The position numbers were made by a program, and so were the translations under genes. The notes beneath the pieces were generated by a model, which was not told where the DNA came from, did not search any database, and saw nothing but the letters and a program-made list of their open reading frames with translations. Positions 7,451-15,197 of a stretch of 17,676 bases of DNA are shown piece by piece. This DNA is from Deltaproteobacteria bacterium (GTDB taxonomy: Bacteria > Desulfobacterota > Desulfobacteria > Desulfobacterales > SURF-15): positions 1 to 17,676 of the forward strand of contig JAHEHB010000057.1 of the NCBI GenBank assembly GCA_024644775.1. The letters are read 5' to 3'. Position 1 is the stretch's first letter. The number at the start of each line of letters is the position of its first letter.

Positions 7451-8743
7451 ATGGATATTGGAACGATATTTATTGCCTTTCTCATTGGACTGGGACTACT
7501 GCTTATGGGTCTTCCCATAGGGGTTGTCATGGTGGTGATGGGCACGGTGGGAGGGTTATTCGTTTTCGGTTCTCCCTTTATCAACTCCATTGGAAACGTT
7601 GTCTGGGGGGTTCAAAACGAAAATATCTTAACCGCTGTTCCGTTGTTTATTCTCATGGGTGAGCTGCTTCTTCGTACGGGCATCGCCGATGGTATGTACA
7701 GGGGGCTGTCCGTTTGGCTCAGAAGGTTACCGGGGGGTCTTGTACATACGAACATCGGCTGCTCAGCGCTTTTCGCAGCAACCACCGGATCCTCGGTTGC
7801 CTGTGCAGCAACCATCGGAAACGTTGCCCTGCCGGAGCTTGATAAAAGAGGTTACTCCAAAAGACAAGCACTCGGATCACTCGCAGCCGGCGGAACACTC
7901 GGAATTTTGATACCACCCAGTATCGCATTGCTGATCTACGGGAGCTTGACCAATAATTCCATCAGCAAACTATTCGTAGGCGGCGTGATACCCGGCATCC
8001 TGCTCACGTTGTCTTTCATGACGTATATCTTTATCATTAATGTGAGGGCCCGGGGTGTTCGGAATGAAACCCCTCCAACCTGGCAGGAGCGCATCGCGGC
8101 GTTGCCGCCCTTGATTCCCCCTTTGGTCATATTCACGGTGGTCATGGGTAGCATCTATTTCGGTATCGCCACTCCGACCGAATCGGCTGCGCTCGGTATT
8201 ATCACAGCCCTTTTGTTTGCAATAAAGAGGCGCCGGCTAACATTTGAAGTGCTCAATTCCTGTTTCTTGCGGTCTGCCCAGTTGACGGGCATGATCCTGC
8301 TGATCATTGTGGGCGCATTTGTCCTCAACCTCTTACTCAGTTTGGTCGGTGTGGCTCAATTGATGACCGAGTGGGTAACGTCGAAGAATTTGTCTTTGAA
8401 TCAACTGTTGCTGATACTGATTGTGTTTTATCTGATCTTGGGATGTTTCCTTGACGTCCTCTCAATACAGGTGGCCACTATTCCCATTGCCTATCCTATC
8501 GTGACGGCCGTTGGTGGCGATGCCATCTGGTTTGGTGTGTTCATTGTCCTGATGAGTGAAATCGGCATGATCACACCGCCGGTGGGGATGAATCTTTTTG
8601 TGATTCAAGGCGTCCGACGCGACGGGGGAGATCTCAGCGACACGATTTGGGGAGCGTTGCCGTTCGTATTCATAATGATGGCGTTTACCTTGTTGTTGAT
8701 AGCGTTTCCGGAAATTGTGCTCTGGCTGCCGCGCCAGATGTGA
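7451..8743 (+). CDS. dctM: TRAP transporter large permease subunit, DctM family
   Basis: The 430-residue protein has about 12 membrane segments. DctM hallmarks are NENILTAVPLFILMGELLLRTG, GSSVACAATIGNVALPEL, SLAAGGTLGILIPPSIALLIYG and the late EIGMITPPVGMNLFVIQG. It forms the transport channel with DctQ. The start is ATG 7451, with GGGAG just before it and homology beginning at MDIGTIFIAFLIG; the same frame is open further upstream, but that part overlaps dctQ and has no family character. Its stop is followed immediately, in the same frame, by codons of a carbamate kinase remnant. Confidence 0.94.
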   Translation: MDIGTIFIAFLIGLGLLLMGLPIGVVMVVMGTVGGLFVFGSPFINSIGNVVWGVQNENILTAVPLFILMGELLLRTGIADGMYRGLSVWLRRLPGGLVHTNIGCSALFAATTGSSVACAATIGNVALPELDKRGYSKRQALGSLAAGGTLGILIPPSIALLIYGSLTNNSISKLFVGGVIPGILLTLSFMTYIFIINVRARGVRNETPPTWQERIAALPPLIPPLVIFTVVMGSIYFGIATPTESAALGIITALLFAIKRRRLTFEVLNSCFLRSAQLTGMILLIIVGAFVLNLLLSLVGVAQLMTEWVTSKNLSLNQLLLILIVFYLILGCFLDVLSIQVATIPIAYPIVTAVGGDAIWFGVFIVLMSEIGMITPPVGMNLFVIQGVRRDGGDLSDTIWGALPFVFIMMAFTLLLIAFPEIVLWLPRQM

Positions 8744-8755
8744 TTCAATCGAAAG

Positions 8756-8914
8756 GAGGGGCATTTCCCCGAGGGCAGCATGCAACCTAAAATTGAAGCC
8801 GCCATCAGCTTCCTTGCCGGTGGGGGCAAACGCGTCATTATCGCTCATTTAGAAGTCGCCCCGTCTGCTTTGCAAGTAGAAACGGGAACCCAAATCGTAC
8901 CTGATGTTCACTGA
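8756..8914 (+). pseudogene. Carbamate kinase, C-terminal remnant
   Basis: The frame after the dctM stop reads [15 protein letters not shown], then [15 protein letters not shown] and [15 protein letters not shown], stop 8912-8914. This matches the extreme C-terminus of carbamate kinases (GSMxPKxxAA ... GKxxxI ... AGT), as in E. coli YbcF/AllK or ArcC. Only about 50 of ~310 residues are present. The ATP- and carbamate-binding N-terminal domain is absent, so it cannot be active alone. A 44-residue ORF could start at ATG 8780, but no clear ribosome site precedes it. It overlaps the next gene by 11 nt, as expected if a full carbamate kinase once stood between dctM and allH and was lost by an internal deletion joined right after the dctM stop. 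Confidence 0.82.
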
Positions 8915-9902
8915 AACCATCACTCACCGAAACCTGAATCGACCGGTATGGTTTCCGAAAGATAGAAATACCATCCCGGTGACATCAATCGGAGAGATGG
9001 CCCGGTCGGCGTTAACTCCCGGATCACGTTGGTATGTGTTGGCAGTTTTCCAAAGAAGCTTCTATTGTCAAAACGAAAAGGGATTGCTTATTTGCATCGG
9101 CTCATTTTCTATCGGTGCCGGGCCTTTAAATGCAGTGTGTACTGCGGCAGATACGATAAACTGGGAGATCAGCGGGTTATGGCGCGGTGAATCCGGCATA
9201 TATGACGGTGAGATTTTTCGAATCGGCGAAAGACTCACCTTTACATTTGAATGTGTATGCGACTGGAAACCGAAACCCTTACCACAGTGGGATAAGAACA
9301 CGCTCGTACAGGGGCTAGACGCTTTACATGAAACGGCTGCCAACTATCGTCATACGGATGGTTTTAATCCGTTAATTTGGATTCTGACAAAAGACCATTC
9401 AAAGCGGGGAGGGGAATCTGCACCCAAGACACCTCTTATCGAAATTGCCTGGGATGGGATTCAATCTCTGGCTCGATGGCTCAAAGGCGGGATGTCGTCA
9501 CATCGTACTGAAATGTCTTTGCCATCTCAAAAGATGGATATTCTTATCGGTCTCGGTTCAGGACTCACGCCATCGGGGGATGATTTTTTAGCCGGTGTTA
9601 TGGTGGCCCTCCATGCGTTCGGTCACCCGAAGATGGCTCAGTCATTGGGACAATATATATTTGCCAAGGCGAACATTCGAACGCACGCCATTAGCTTGGC
9701 GCATCTCAGATGTGCCGCACGGGGTGTTGGTGGTGAACAATTGCATACGATACTTTCGATTCTGTTTACCGCAGACACCGAGGCGCTCAATAGAAGCTTG
9801 AACGCCGTCGATACAATCGGTCATACATCAGGATGGGACCTGCTGGCCGGTGTGGTAATGACCTGTAACGCATTTTTAGAAGCAAATCTGTACCCCAATT
9901 GA
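8904..9902 (+). CDS. allH: DUF2877 protein, AllH/YlbF-like oxamate transcarbamylase component
   Basis: The 332-residue soluble protein has the DUF2877 signature [19 protein letters not shown] (about 213-231), a second conserved block [19 protein letters not shown] (about 259-277) and [12 protein letters not shown] near the C-terminus. E. coli YlbF of this family was renamed AllH and reported as one of three subunits (AllFGH) of oxamate transcarbamylase in allantoin fermentation. No Shine-Dalgarno is evident; the start overlaps the end of the carbamate kinase remnant, as if coupled to it originally. fdrA follows after 35 nt. The family is clear; the reaction here is inferred from E. coli. Confidence 0.85.
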   Translation: MFTETITHRNLNRPVWFPKDRNTIPVTSIGEMARSALTPGSRWYVLAVFQRSFYCQNEKGLLICIGSFSIGAGPLNAVCTAADTINWEISGLWRGESGIYDGEIFRIGERLTFTFECVCDWKPKPLPQWDKNTLVQGLDALHETAANYRHTDGFNPLIWILTKDHSKRGGESAPKTPLIEIAWDGIQSLARWLKGGMSSHRTEMSLPSQKMDILIGLGSGLTPSGDDFLAGVMVALHAFGHPKMAQSLGQYIFAKANIRTHAISLAHLRCAARGVGGEQLHTILSILFTADTEALNRSLNAVDTIGHTSGWDLLAGVVMTCNAFLEANLYPN

Positions 9903-9937
9903 AAAAAAGCTTATCGGTTCGTTTTTAGGAGATCTTC

Positions 9938-11491
9938 ATGACGATAAAAACCGAAATTTTAACCTCGTTTTATCAGGATTCGGTCATTTTAATGCGCATC
10001 GCCGGACAGATTCGCACCAGATCAGGGGTTCGTGAATTTGCCGCATTTATGGGGACACCTTCCAATCATGCATTGCTCGAACAAATCGGAATGACCACCG
10101 ATGAGGGACGAAGCGCCGAGGCGAACGACCTGATTCTTACCGTGGATGCCGAAAATGAGAAAGAGGCGGAGGCGGCACTTACCGCAGCCAAAGAACGCTT
10201 GATGGCCCGGCGTCAGGCGATTGAGGAATCCGGAGAATTCAGGCCTCGAACCTTGGACACCGCACTTCGTCACATGCCGGGTGCCAACCTGGTTACCATA
10301 TCCGTACCGGGTACCTACGCTAAATTTGAGACCATGCGTGCGCTTCGCCGAGAACTTCATGTATTTCTTTTCAGTGACAATGTTTCGCTGGAAGAAGAGA
10401 TCGAATTAAAACAAGAAGCGCTCAAACGTCAGCTCCTATGCATGGGGCCGGACCAGGGTACCGCCTATCTGAACGGCATCGGTCTTGGGTTTGCAAATAG
10501 AGTATCGAGGGGACGTATCGGTTGTGTGGCGGCCTCGGGCACGGGACTCCAGGCTGTCGTATCTCGATTGGCCGCTCTTGGCGAAGGAATTTCTCATGGA
10601 ATCGGCGTGGGAGGTCGAGATCTTTCTAAAGAAGTCGCTGGAATGATGACGCTTTTTGCCATCGAGGCATTGGCTTCGGATTTGGGGACCGAGGCCGTGG
10701 TTCTGATCTCTAAACCCCCACATCCTGCGATTCTGCCAAAACTTGAAGACGCATTGGAAAAAACAGATAAACCGACGGTGGCCTGTTGTATCGGGGCATC
10801 CGAAACCAAAGGCAGTCGTACGACCTGGGTAAAAACGCTGGATGGAGCAGCCGATGCGGTCATTGCCAAGCTCAATAACAAAGAGTGGTCACCCGCATAT
10901 TTTAGTGATCCCGAGGGCGTACAAACAAGATTGGGACGCGTTCAGAAACGACATTTACCGAAAGGCTCTGGGATTTTGGGGCTTTTTACCGGAGGAACAC
11001 TCGCATATGAAACACAGTTTTTGATAGAGCCTCTACTTGGACCGGTGAGACTCAACCAAGATATAGACACGAGTGACCACCCACATTGGATTGTTGACCT
11101 TGGAGACGATGTTTATACGGTGGGGAGACCGCATCCCATGATCGATCCTCAGGTACGCACGGAGATGATATCGGAAGCGGGGTTGAAATCGGATGTGGGT
11201 GTTCTACTGCTTGATCTTGTCCTTGGCAAAGGGTCACATCCGGAGCCGGCGAAGCTGTTGGTAGATGCTTACAAAAACGCTCGGTGTGCCGCTGAGGCTG
11301 ACGGAAGACAACTACTCGCAGTGGCATCGGTGATCGGAACCGCATCGGATCCACAGAGTATTGCCAGGCAGACAGCCCAACTGGAAGCGGCTGGAGTTGA
11401 AGTGTTGCCGACCAATGCCGAGGCAGCATACTTTGCAACCCTTCTGATCAAACCGGAGCTTACCCATAAACTGTTGGAGAATAAACGATGA
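9938..11491 (+). CDS. fdrA: FdrA/AllF, oxamate transcarbamylase component (succinyl-CoA synthetase alpha-like fold)
   Basis: The 517-residue protein starts after AGGAG (9927-9931). An N-terminal segment with FYQDSVILM and FMGTPSNHALL is followed by a CoA-binding-like Rossmann region (about 115-235) containing LFSDNVSLEEEI, MGPDQGT (169-175), GRIGCVAASGTGLQ (192-205) and GGRDLS (225-230). The second half has LGLFTGGTLAYE and VDLGDDVYTVGRPHPMIDP. The fold resembles the succinyl-CoA synthetase alpha chain, and databases often call it acyl-CoA synthetase FdrA, but in E. coli it is AllF of oxamate transcarbamylase. It stops about 40 residues short of E. coli FdrA (about 555). The missing C-terminal piece is encoded by the next ORF, which overlaps the stop as ATGA. 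Confidence 0.93.
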   Translation: MTIKTEILTSFYQDSVILMRIAGQIRTRSGVREFAAFMGTPSNHALLEQIGMTTDEGRSAEANDLILTVDAENEKEAEAALTAAKERLMARRQAIEESGEFRPRTLDTALRHMPGANLVTISVPGTYAKFETMRALRRELHVFLFSDNVSLEEEIELKQEALKRQLLCMGPDQGTAYLNGIGLGFANRVSRGRIGCVAASGTGLQAVVSRLAALGEGISHGIGVGGRDLSKEVAGMMTLFAIEALASDLGTEAVVLISKPPHPAILPKLEDALEKTDKPTVACCIGASETKGSRTTWVKTLDGAADAVIAKLNNKEWSPAYFSDPEGVQTRLGRVQKRHLPKGSGILGLFTGGTLAYETQFLIEPLLGPVRLNQDIDTSDHPHWIVDLGDDVYTVGRPHPMIDPQVRTEMISEAGLKSDVGVLLLDLVLGKGSHPEPAKLLVDAYKNARCAAEADGRQLLAVASVIGTASDPQSIARQTAQLEAAGVEVLPTNAEAAYFATLLIKPELTHKLLENKR

Positions 11492-11664
11492 GTCTGGAAT
11501 ATATTTTTAGCGACACGCTTCGTGTCATCAACATTGGGCTTGAAAGTTTTACGGAGGATCTTCGCTGCCAGGGCGTGGAGGTGATACAGGTGGACTGGCA
11601 TCCACCCACTGGAGGCAACACCCGGTTGGCGGCTCTCTTAGCACGTTTGGATGATGAGGATTAA
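11488..11664 (+). CDS. Detached FdrA C-terminal extension (58 residues)
   Basis: This small ORF starts at ATG 11488, overlapping the fdrA stop (ATGA, 11488-11491). It reads TLRVINIGLESF, then EDLRCQGVEVIQVDW and PPTGGNTRLAALLARL. By recall of E. coli FdrA, the same module (VINIGLxSF...W.P.AGGNKKLARLLERL) is its C-terminal end, so here the module is a separate protein or arose by frame loss. Stop-start overlap implies translational coupling, which would keep it stoichiometric with FdrA. The motif content shows it is a real coding segment. Not resolved: whether it works as a free subunit or whether this is a recent split. Its stop codon touches the left arm of an inverted repeat. Confidence 0.8.
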   Translation: MSLEYIFSDTLRVINIGLESFTEDLRCQGVEVIQVDWHPPTGGNTRLAALLARLDDED

Positions 11665-11731
11665 ATAATTTATCTGGTTATCCAGGATCGATAGTCCAAT
11701 TTGATTTTTATAGATAACCAGATAAATTATT
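11664..11731. repeat. 19-bp perfect inverted repeat between fdrA tail ORF and allG
   Basis: AATAATTTATCTGGTTATC (11664-11682) and its exact reverse complement (11713-11731) enclose a 30-nt loop. The left arm begins on the last base of the preceding stop codon. There is no T-run after it, so it is not a classic terminator. It may be an mRNA-stabilising or attenuating hairpin, or a tiny mobile repeat. A 157-bp gap here is unusual in an otherwise tight operon. Confidence 0.88.
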
Positions 11732-11821
11732 ATTCATATAAAGCGACGCCGATTCGCATACCTGGCGGACGGATCGGTAGTTTAGCCATTGTCCGGGTAA
11801 ATTGTCGTAAGGAGATAGTTT

Positions 11822-13072
11822 ATGAGTATTAAAGCTGCCAATCAGGAATGTCTTAAGAAAATTCAGGAGAGCACTGCCATTTTGGTTGATATCCGTGTCG
11901 CCCGTGATGTGGTGCCGGGGATGGAGGATTTTACCGTATTTCACGCCGGCCCACCGTTGACATGGGACCGAATGTGCGGTCCGGTGCGAGGGGCCATTAT
12001 CGGCGCATGCATGTTTGAAGGATGGGCCAAAACCCCCGAAGACGCAATTTCCATCGCAGAAAGCGGTAAGATTAGATTCGACTCGAGCCATCACCACCGG
12101 GCGATTGGTCCCATGTCCGGAATTATTACACCATCCATGCAAGTTCATGTGGTTCGAAATGACAAGTATGATATCGAGACGTATGCCACACTTTATATGG
12201 GAGTTGGAAAAGTTCTACGGCATGGTGCCTACGATGACGAAGTAGTGGAAAAGCTCAGATGGATGAACCATGAGCTGGCGCCACTTCTCAAGGAAGCGAT
12301 TCATCATGCAGGCGGGATTGATATTAAGAACATCATTGCCCAGGCAGTTCAAATGGGTGATGAGCTACACAACCGGAACAAGGCCAGCAACGCTCTATTT
12401 CTCATCGCGTTGGTCCCACACCTCGTTGCAGTGGGAAAACAGGATGAGGTGATTACAGCGGTCAACTTCATTGAGAGTGCCGGTCACTTTGTTCTCAACA
12501 GTGTAATGGCCGGATGCAAGGGCATGCTGGATGCCGGAAGCGGGATTCCAGGTTCGACGATTGTGACAGCCATTGCCCGGAACGGCACCGAAACCGGTAT
12601 TCGTGTTAGTGGCACTGGGGATCAGTGGTTCACGGCACCGGCACCCATCATTGAGGGGGTATATTTTCCCGGATTCGGGCCCGAAGACGCGAATCCGGAC
12701 CTTGGAGATTCGGCCATCACGGAGACGGCGGGACTGGGTTCATTGGCCATGGCCGGCGCGCCTGCCGTTGTGGAATATATTGGCGGCACCCCTCAATTTG
12801 CGGTGGAGACAACCTTGAAGATGTCTGAAATTACAGCAACGGAGCACGAAACATTTAAGATTCCTTTCCTAAATTTCCGTGGAACGCCCCTCGGGATCGA
12901 CATCCGGAAAGTTGTGGAAACTGGGATTACGCCGGTGATCAATACCGGTATTGCATGTAAGCGACCCGGCGTGGGGCAGATTGGTGCCGGTCTCACTGCC
13001 GCTCCCATGGAATGTTTTGTAAAGGCTTTGGAGGCATTTGCTGAAACTCAAGGGGTTTCAAACAATCGATAA
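11822..13072 (+). CDS. allG: DUF1116 protein, AllG/YlbE-like oxamate transcarbamylase component
   Basis: The 416-residue protein matches the DUF1116 family in length and in conserved blocks: PLTWDRMCGPVRGAIIGA (about 45-62), FDSSHHHRAIGPMSGIITPS (86-105) and MGDELHNRNKAS (178-189). The His-rich SSHHHR segment could bind a metal or phosphate; this is a guess. E. coli YlbE was renamed AllG and works with AllF (FdrA) and AllH (YlbF) in releasing carbamoyl phosphate from oxalurate. AAGGAG (11809-11814) is a strong ribosome site. The amidase gene follows after 18 nt. Family membership is secure; the substrate is not proven by sequence. Confidence 0.9.
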   Translation: MSIKAANQECLKKIQESTAILVDIRVARDVVPGMEDFTVFHAGPPLTWDRMCGPVRGAIIGACMFEGWAKTPEDAISIAESGKIRFDSSHHHRAIGPMSGIITPSMQVHVVRNDKYDIETYATLYMGVGKVLRHGAYDDEVVEKLRWMNHELAPLLKEAIHHAGGIDIKNIIAQAVQMGDELHNRNKASNALFLIALVPHLVAVGKQDEVITAVNFIESAGHFVLNSVMAGCKGMLDAGSGIPGSTIVTAIARNGTETGIRVSGTGDQWFTAPAPIIEGVYFPGFGPEDANPDLGDSAITETAGLGSLAMAGAPAVVEYIGGTPQFAVETTLKMSEITATEHETFKIPFLNFRGTPLGIDIRKVVETGITPVINTGIACKRPGVGQIGAGLTAAPMECFVKALEAFAETQGVSNNR

Positions 13073-13090
13073 AAGAACCAGGAGCAAACA

Positions 13091-14428
13091 ATGGGATTGA
13101 ACATGATGAATGCCGTACTGGCGGCAGCTGCCATTCGTGCCGAAAAGATTACATCTGAGGAATTGGTCCGGGCTTGTCTCGATTGTATCGACGAGATGGA
13201 AGATACGGTTTGCGCCTGGACATATCTCGATCCGGATGATGCGTTGAGACAGGCTCGTGAGGCAGATCAGGCGCTCAAAACCGGGAAATATATGGGACCT
13301 CTCCATGGAATTCCGGTGGGTATAAAGGACATTTTCGATACTGCTGACATGCCGACGGAAAATGGTACCATCTTGCACAAGGGCCGACAGCCCACAGAAG
13401 ATGCCACCGCCGTCTCTTTGCTCCGCCGGACCGGTGCGGTGATTATGGGTAAAACCGTCACCACTGAGATGGCTGTATATGCACCCGGAAAAACAAAGAA
13501 TCCGCATGATCCTGAACGAACGCCCGGCGGATCTTCAAGCGGATCTGCGGCTGCTGTGGCTGCTTTTATGGTGCCGCTTACCATCGGGACACAGACAAAC
13601 GGTTCCGTTATTCGGCCTGCGTCGTATTGCGGTGTCTACGGATACAAGCCAACTCATGGCCGGATATCTCGCTGCGGGGTTTTAAAACAATCACGGATTC
13701 TTGATCAAATCGGTGTTTTCGGACGCACGGTGGAGGATATTGCATTGATCGCGCAGCAGCTCATGGTATTTGATAACAAGGATCCTGATGTAAAGCCTCA
13801 GGCGAAGCCGAATCTCATGGAGGCAGTGGGTGAAGGACCACCAACGAGACCCCGGTTGGCTTTTGTAAAAACACCGGTGTGGGACCAAGCAACGGAAGAC
13901 ACCCAACAAGTCTTCCGTGACCTTGTAGCGTATTTGGACCATACCATTGATGAAGTTGAGCTTCCTAAGATATTTAACGAGGCAGTTATGTGGCACCGGA
14001 CCATCATGGAATCAGACCTGGCGAAAAGTTTTGAGCCGGAATACACCGCCGGAAAGGATCGATTAAGCTCAACACTTTGTGAAATGATCGAGCGGGGACA
14101 AAAATACACGGCAGTGGACTTCAACACGGCCGTAGAGAGTATTGCCCGGTTAAACAGTGAACTAGATCAAGTGTTTTCAGTATACGATGCCATTCTGACT
14201 CCATCCACAACCGGTGAAGCGCTTGTTGGACTGGAGTCGACAGGCAGCCCCATATTTTGTACGATTTGGACATTGTGTGGGGTACCGGCAATTAGCCTGC
14301 CCCTGCTGAAAGGAAAAAACAACATGCCCATCGGCGTCCAACTAACGGTATCCCGGGGAGATGACTATCGACTGTTGAAAACTGCCCGGTGGTTAGTTAA
14401 TCAAGGAACATTCCCATTGACTCTATAG
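13091..14428 (+). CDS. Amidase-signature hydrolase (substrate unknown)
   Basis: The 445-residue enzyme has the amidase-signature Ser-cisSer-Lys triad: Lys79 in HGIPVGIKD, cis-Ser148 in TPGGSSSGSAAA and nucleophile Ser172 in GTQTNGSVIRPAS. The 24-residue spacing between the two serines is that of GatA and related enzymes. It hydrolyses a C-N amide bond, releasing ammonia or an amine. Relatives include allophanate and biuret-type hydrolases (AtzE/AtzF), GatA and general amidases. GatB and GatC are absent, and the setting between allG and allA points to a ureide or amido-acid substrate (oxamate, oxalurate or a carbamoyl compound). GGAG (13081-13084) precedes ATG 13091. allA follows after 23 nt. 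Confidence 0.87.
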   Translation: MGLNMMNAVLAAAAIRAEKITSEELVRACLDCIDEMEDTVCAWTYLDPDDALRQAREADQALKTGKYMGPLHGIPVGIKDIFDTADMPTENGTILHKGRQPTEDATAVSLLRRTGAVIMGKTVTTEMAVYAPGKTKNPHDPERTPGGSSSGSAAAVAAFMVPLTIGTQTNGSVIRPASYCGVYGYKPTHGRISRCGVLKQSRILDQIGVFGRTVEDIALIAQQLMVFDNKDPDVKPQAKPNLMEAVGEGPPTRPRLAFVKTPVWDQATEDTQQVFRDLVAYLDHTIDEVELPKIFNEAVMWHRTIMESDLAKSFEPEYTAGKDRLSSTLCEMIERGQKYTAVDFNTAVESIARLNSELDQVFSVYDAILTPSTTGEALVGLESTGSPIFCTIWTLCGVPAISLPLLKGKNNMPIGVQLTVSRGDDYRLLKTARWLVNQGTFPLTL

Positions 14429-14451
14429 ATTTTTAATTGGAATGTGTCGAT

Positions 14452-14922
14452 ATGATCATCAAAGCCAATCCGCTGACCCTTGAGGCATTTGCACCATACG
14501 GTCAGGTTCTGATGGGGCAGGGTGAGGGCCCGGAACGTCACAACTTTGCTGCTCACATGGCAAATCTTCGTCTAAATGCAACACCCAATATGACGTTTAT
14601 GAGGGTCCCTGTTGCGGCCATGCCGGTTTACGTGGAGGAGCTGGAACGGCACCTCTATTCAAATCAAACCTTCATACCGCTAAACTGTACCCGGCAGCTT
14701 GTTGCCGTCTGTCCTTCGCACCATGCCGGAAATCCCGATATCAAAAACCTATCGGCATTTATTGCCGAGGGCGCTCAGGCCGTTAACTACAACCCCGGAA
14801 TCTGGCATGCGCCAAGAACCGCCATCGGAGGATCGGGCGAGTTTATTATGTTTCGTTTCGACGAAGGGAATCCCGAGGATACGGAACGGTATCCGTTAGA
14901 TTCGCCTCTTAGGATCGAATGA
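14452..14922 (+). CDS. allA: Ureidoglycolate lyase
   Basis: The 156-residue protein has the ureidoglycolate lyase pattern: the start LTLEAFAPYGQVL, then SNQTFIPLNCTRQLVAVCP, LSAFIAEGAQAVNYNPGIWHAP and a final FIMFRFDEGN. In the family it splits (S)-ureidoglycolate into glyoxylate and urea in allantoin breakdown. It is a cupin-fold cytosolic enzyme, and this length is normal. ATG 14452 is preferred; a TTG at 14437 in frame adds only five residues and has no better ribosome site. It is the last gene of the cluster. No allantoinase, allantoate amidohydrolase or urease gene is in the window, so other steps lie elsewhere or the substrate enters as ureidoglycolate or a similar compound. Confidence 0.88.
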   Translation: MIIKANPLTLEAFAPYGQVLMGQGEGPERHNFAAHMANLRLNATPNMTFMRVPVAAMPVYVEELERHLYSNQTFIPLNCTRQLVAVCPSHHAGNPDIKNLSAFIAEGAQAVNYNPGIWHAPRTAIGGSGEFIMFRFDEGNPEDTERYPLDSPLRIE

Positions 14923-14974
14923 GTTCGAGCGTTCAAATATTTCATTGCGCATCCCATAGCCCTCGTTTTCAGTC

Positions 14975-15003
14975 TTGACATTCAAAGCGCATTTTTTTAT
15001 GCC
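14975..15003 (+). promoter_or_regulatory. Possible promoter of the methyltransferase gene
   Basis: TTGACA (14975-14980, perfect -35), a 17-bp spacer and TATGCC (14998-15003, a poor -10). It would yield a leader of about 185 nt that includes the structured segment at 15062-15121. Confidence 0.35.
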
Positions 15004-15061
15004 TCACTAAGAAGTTGCCCATAAGCGTACGTATAAATTCGGTCAAATACCTAAGCATTTC

Positions 15062-15121
15062 TTTCAGCTGCAGTGTGGGGATAACACACCGATGGTGTGA
15101 ATACCATTCTTATCGCTGAAA
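15062..15121 (+). promoter_or_regulatory. Structured leader with competing hairpins (riboswitch- or attenuator-like)
   Basis: TTTCAGC (15062-15068) pairs with GCTGAAA (15115-15121). Inside, GTGTG/CACAC (73-77 with 85-89) and ATGGT/ACCAT (92-96 with 103-107) make a three-way junction. An alternative hairpin CACACC/GGTGTG (15085-15090 with 15094-15099) excludes both inner stems. It matches no riboswitch class that I recognise. It sits 76 nt upstream of the methyltransferase start. Confidence 0.35.
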
Positions 15122-15197
15122 TACCCGAATACTTGGTAGAAGACTGAGCAGTTTGTAAACAGAGTCGATTTCAACTTTTAACATAGGAGTTTTTGAT

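Noticed and set aside
11708..12148. 146-residue minus-strand ORF opposite allG
   Set aside because: It is a shadow of the allG coding frame and contains the inverted repeat; no family features.
15062..15121. Hammerhead ribozyme in the three-way junction
   Set aside because: The CUGANGA and GAAA core strands are not in the needed positions.
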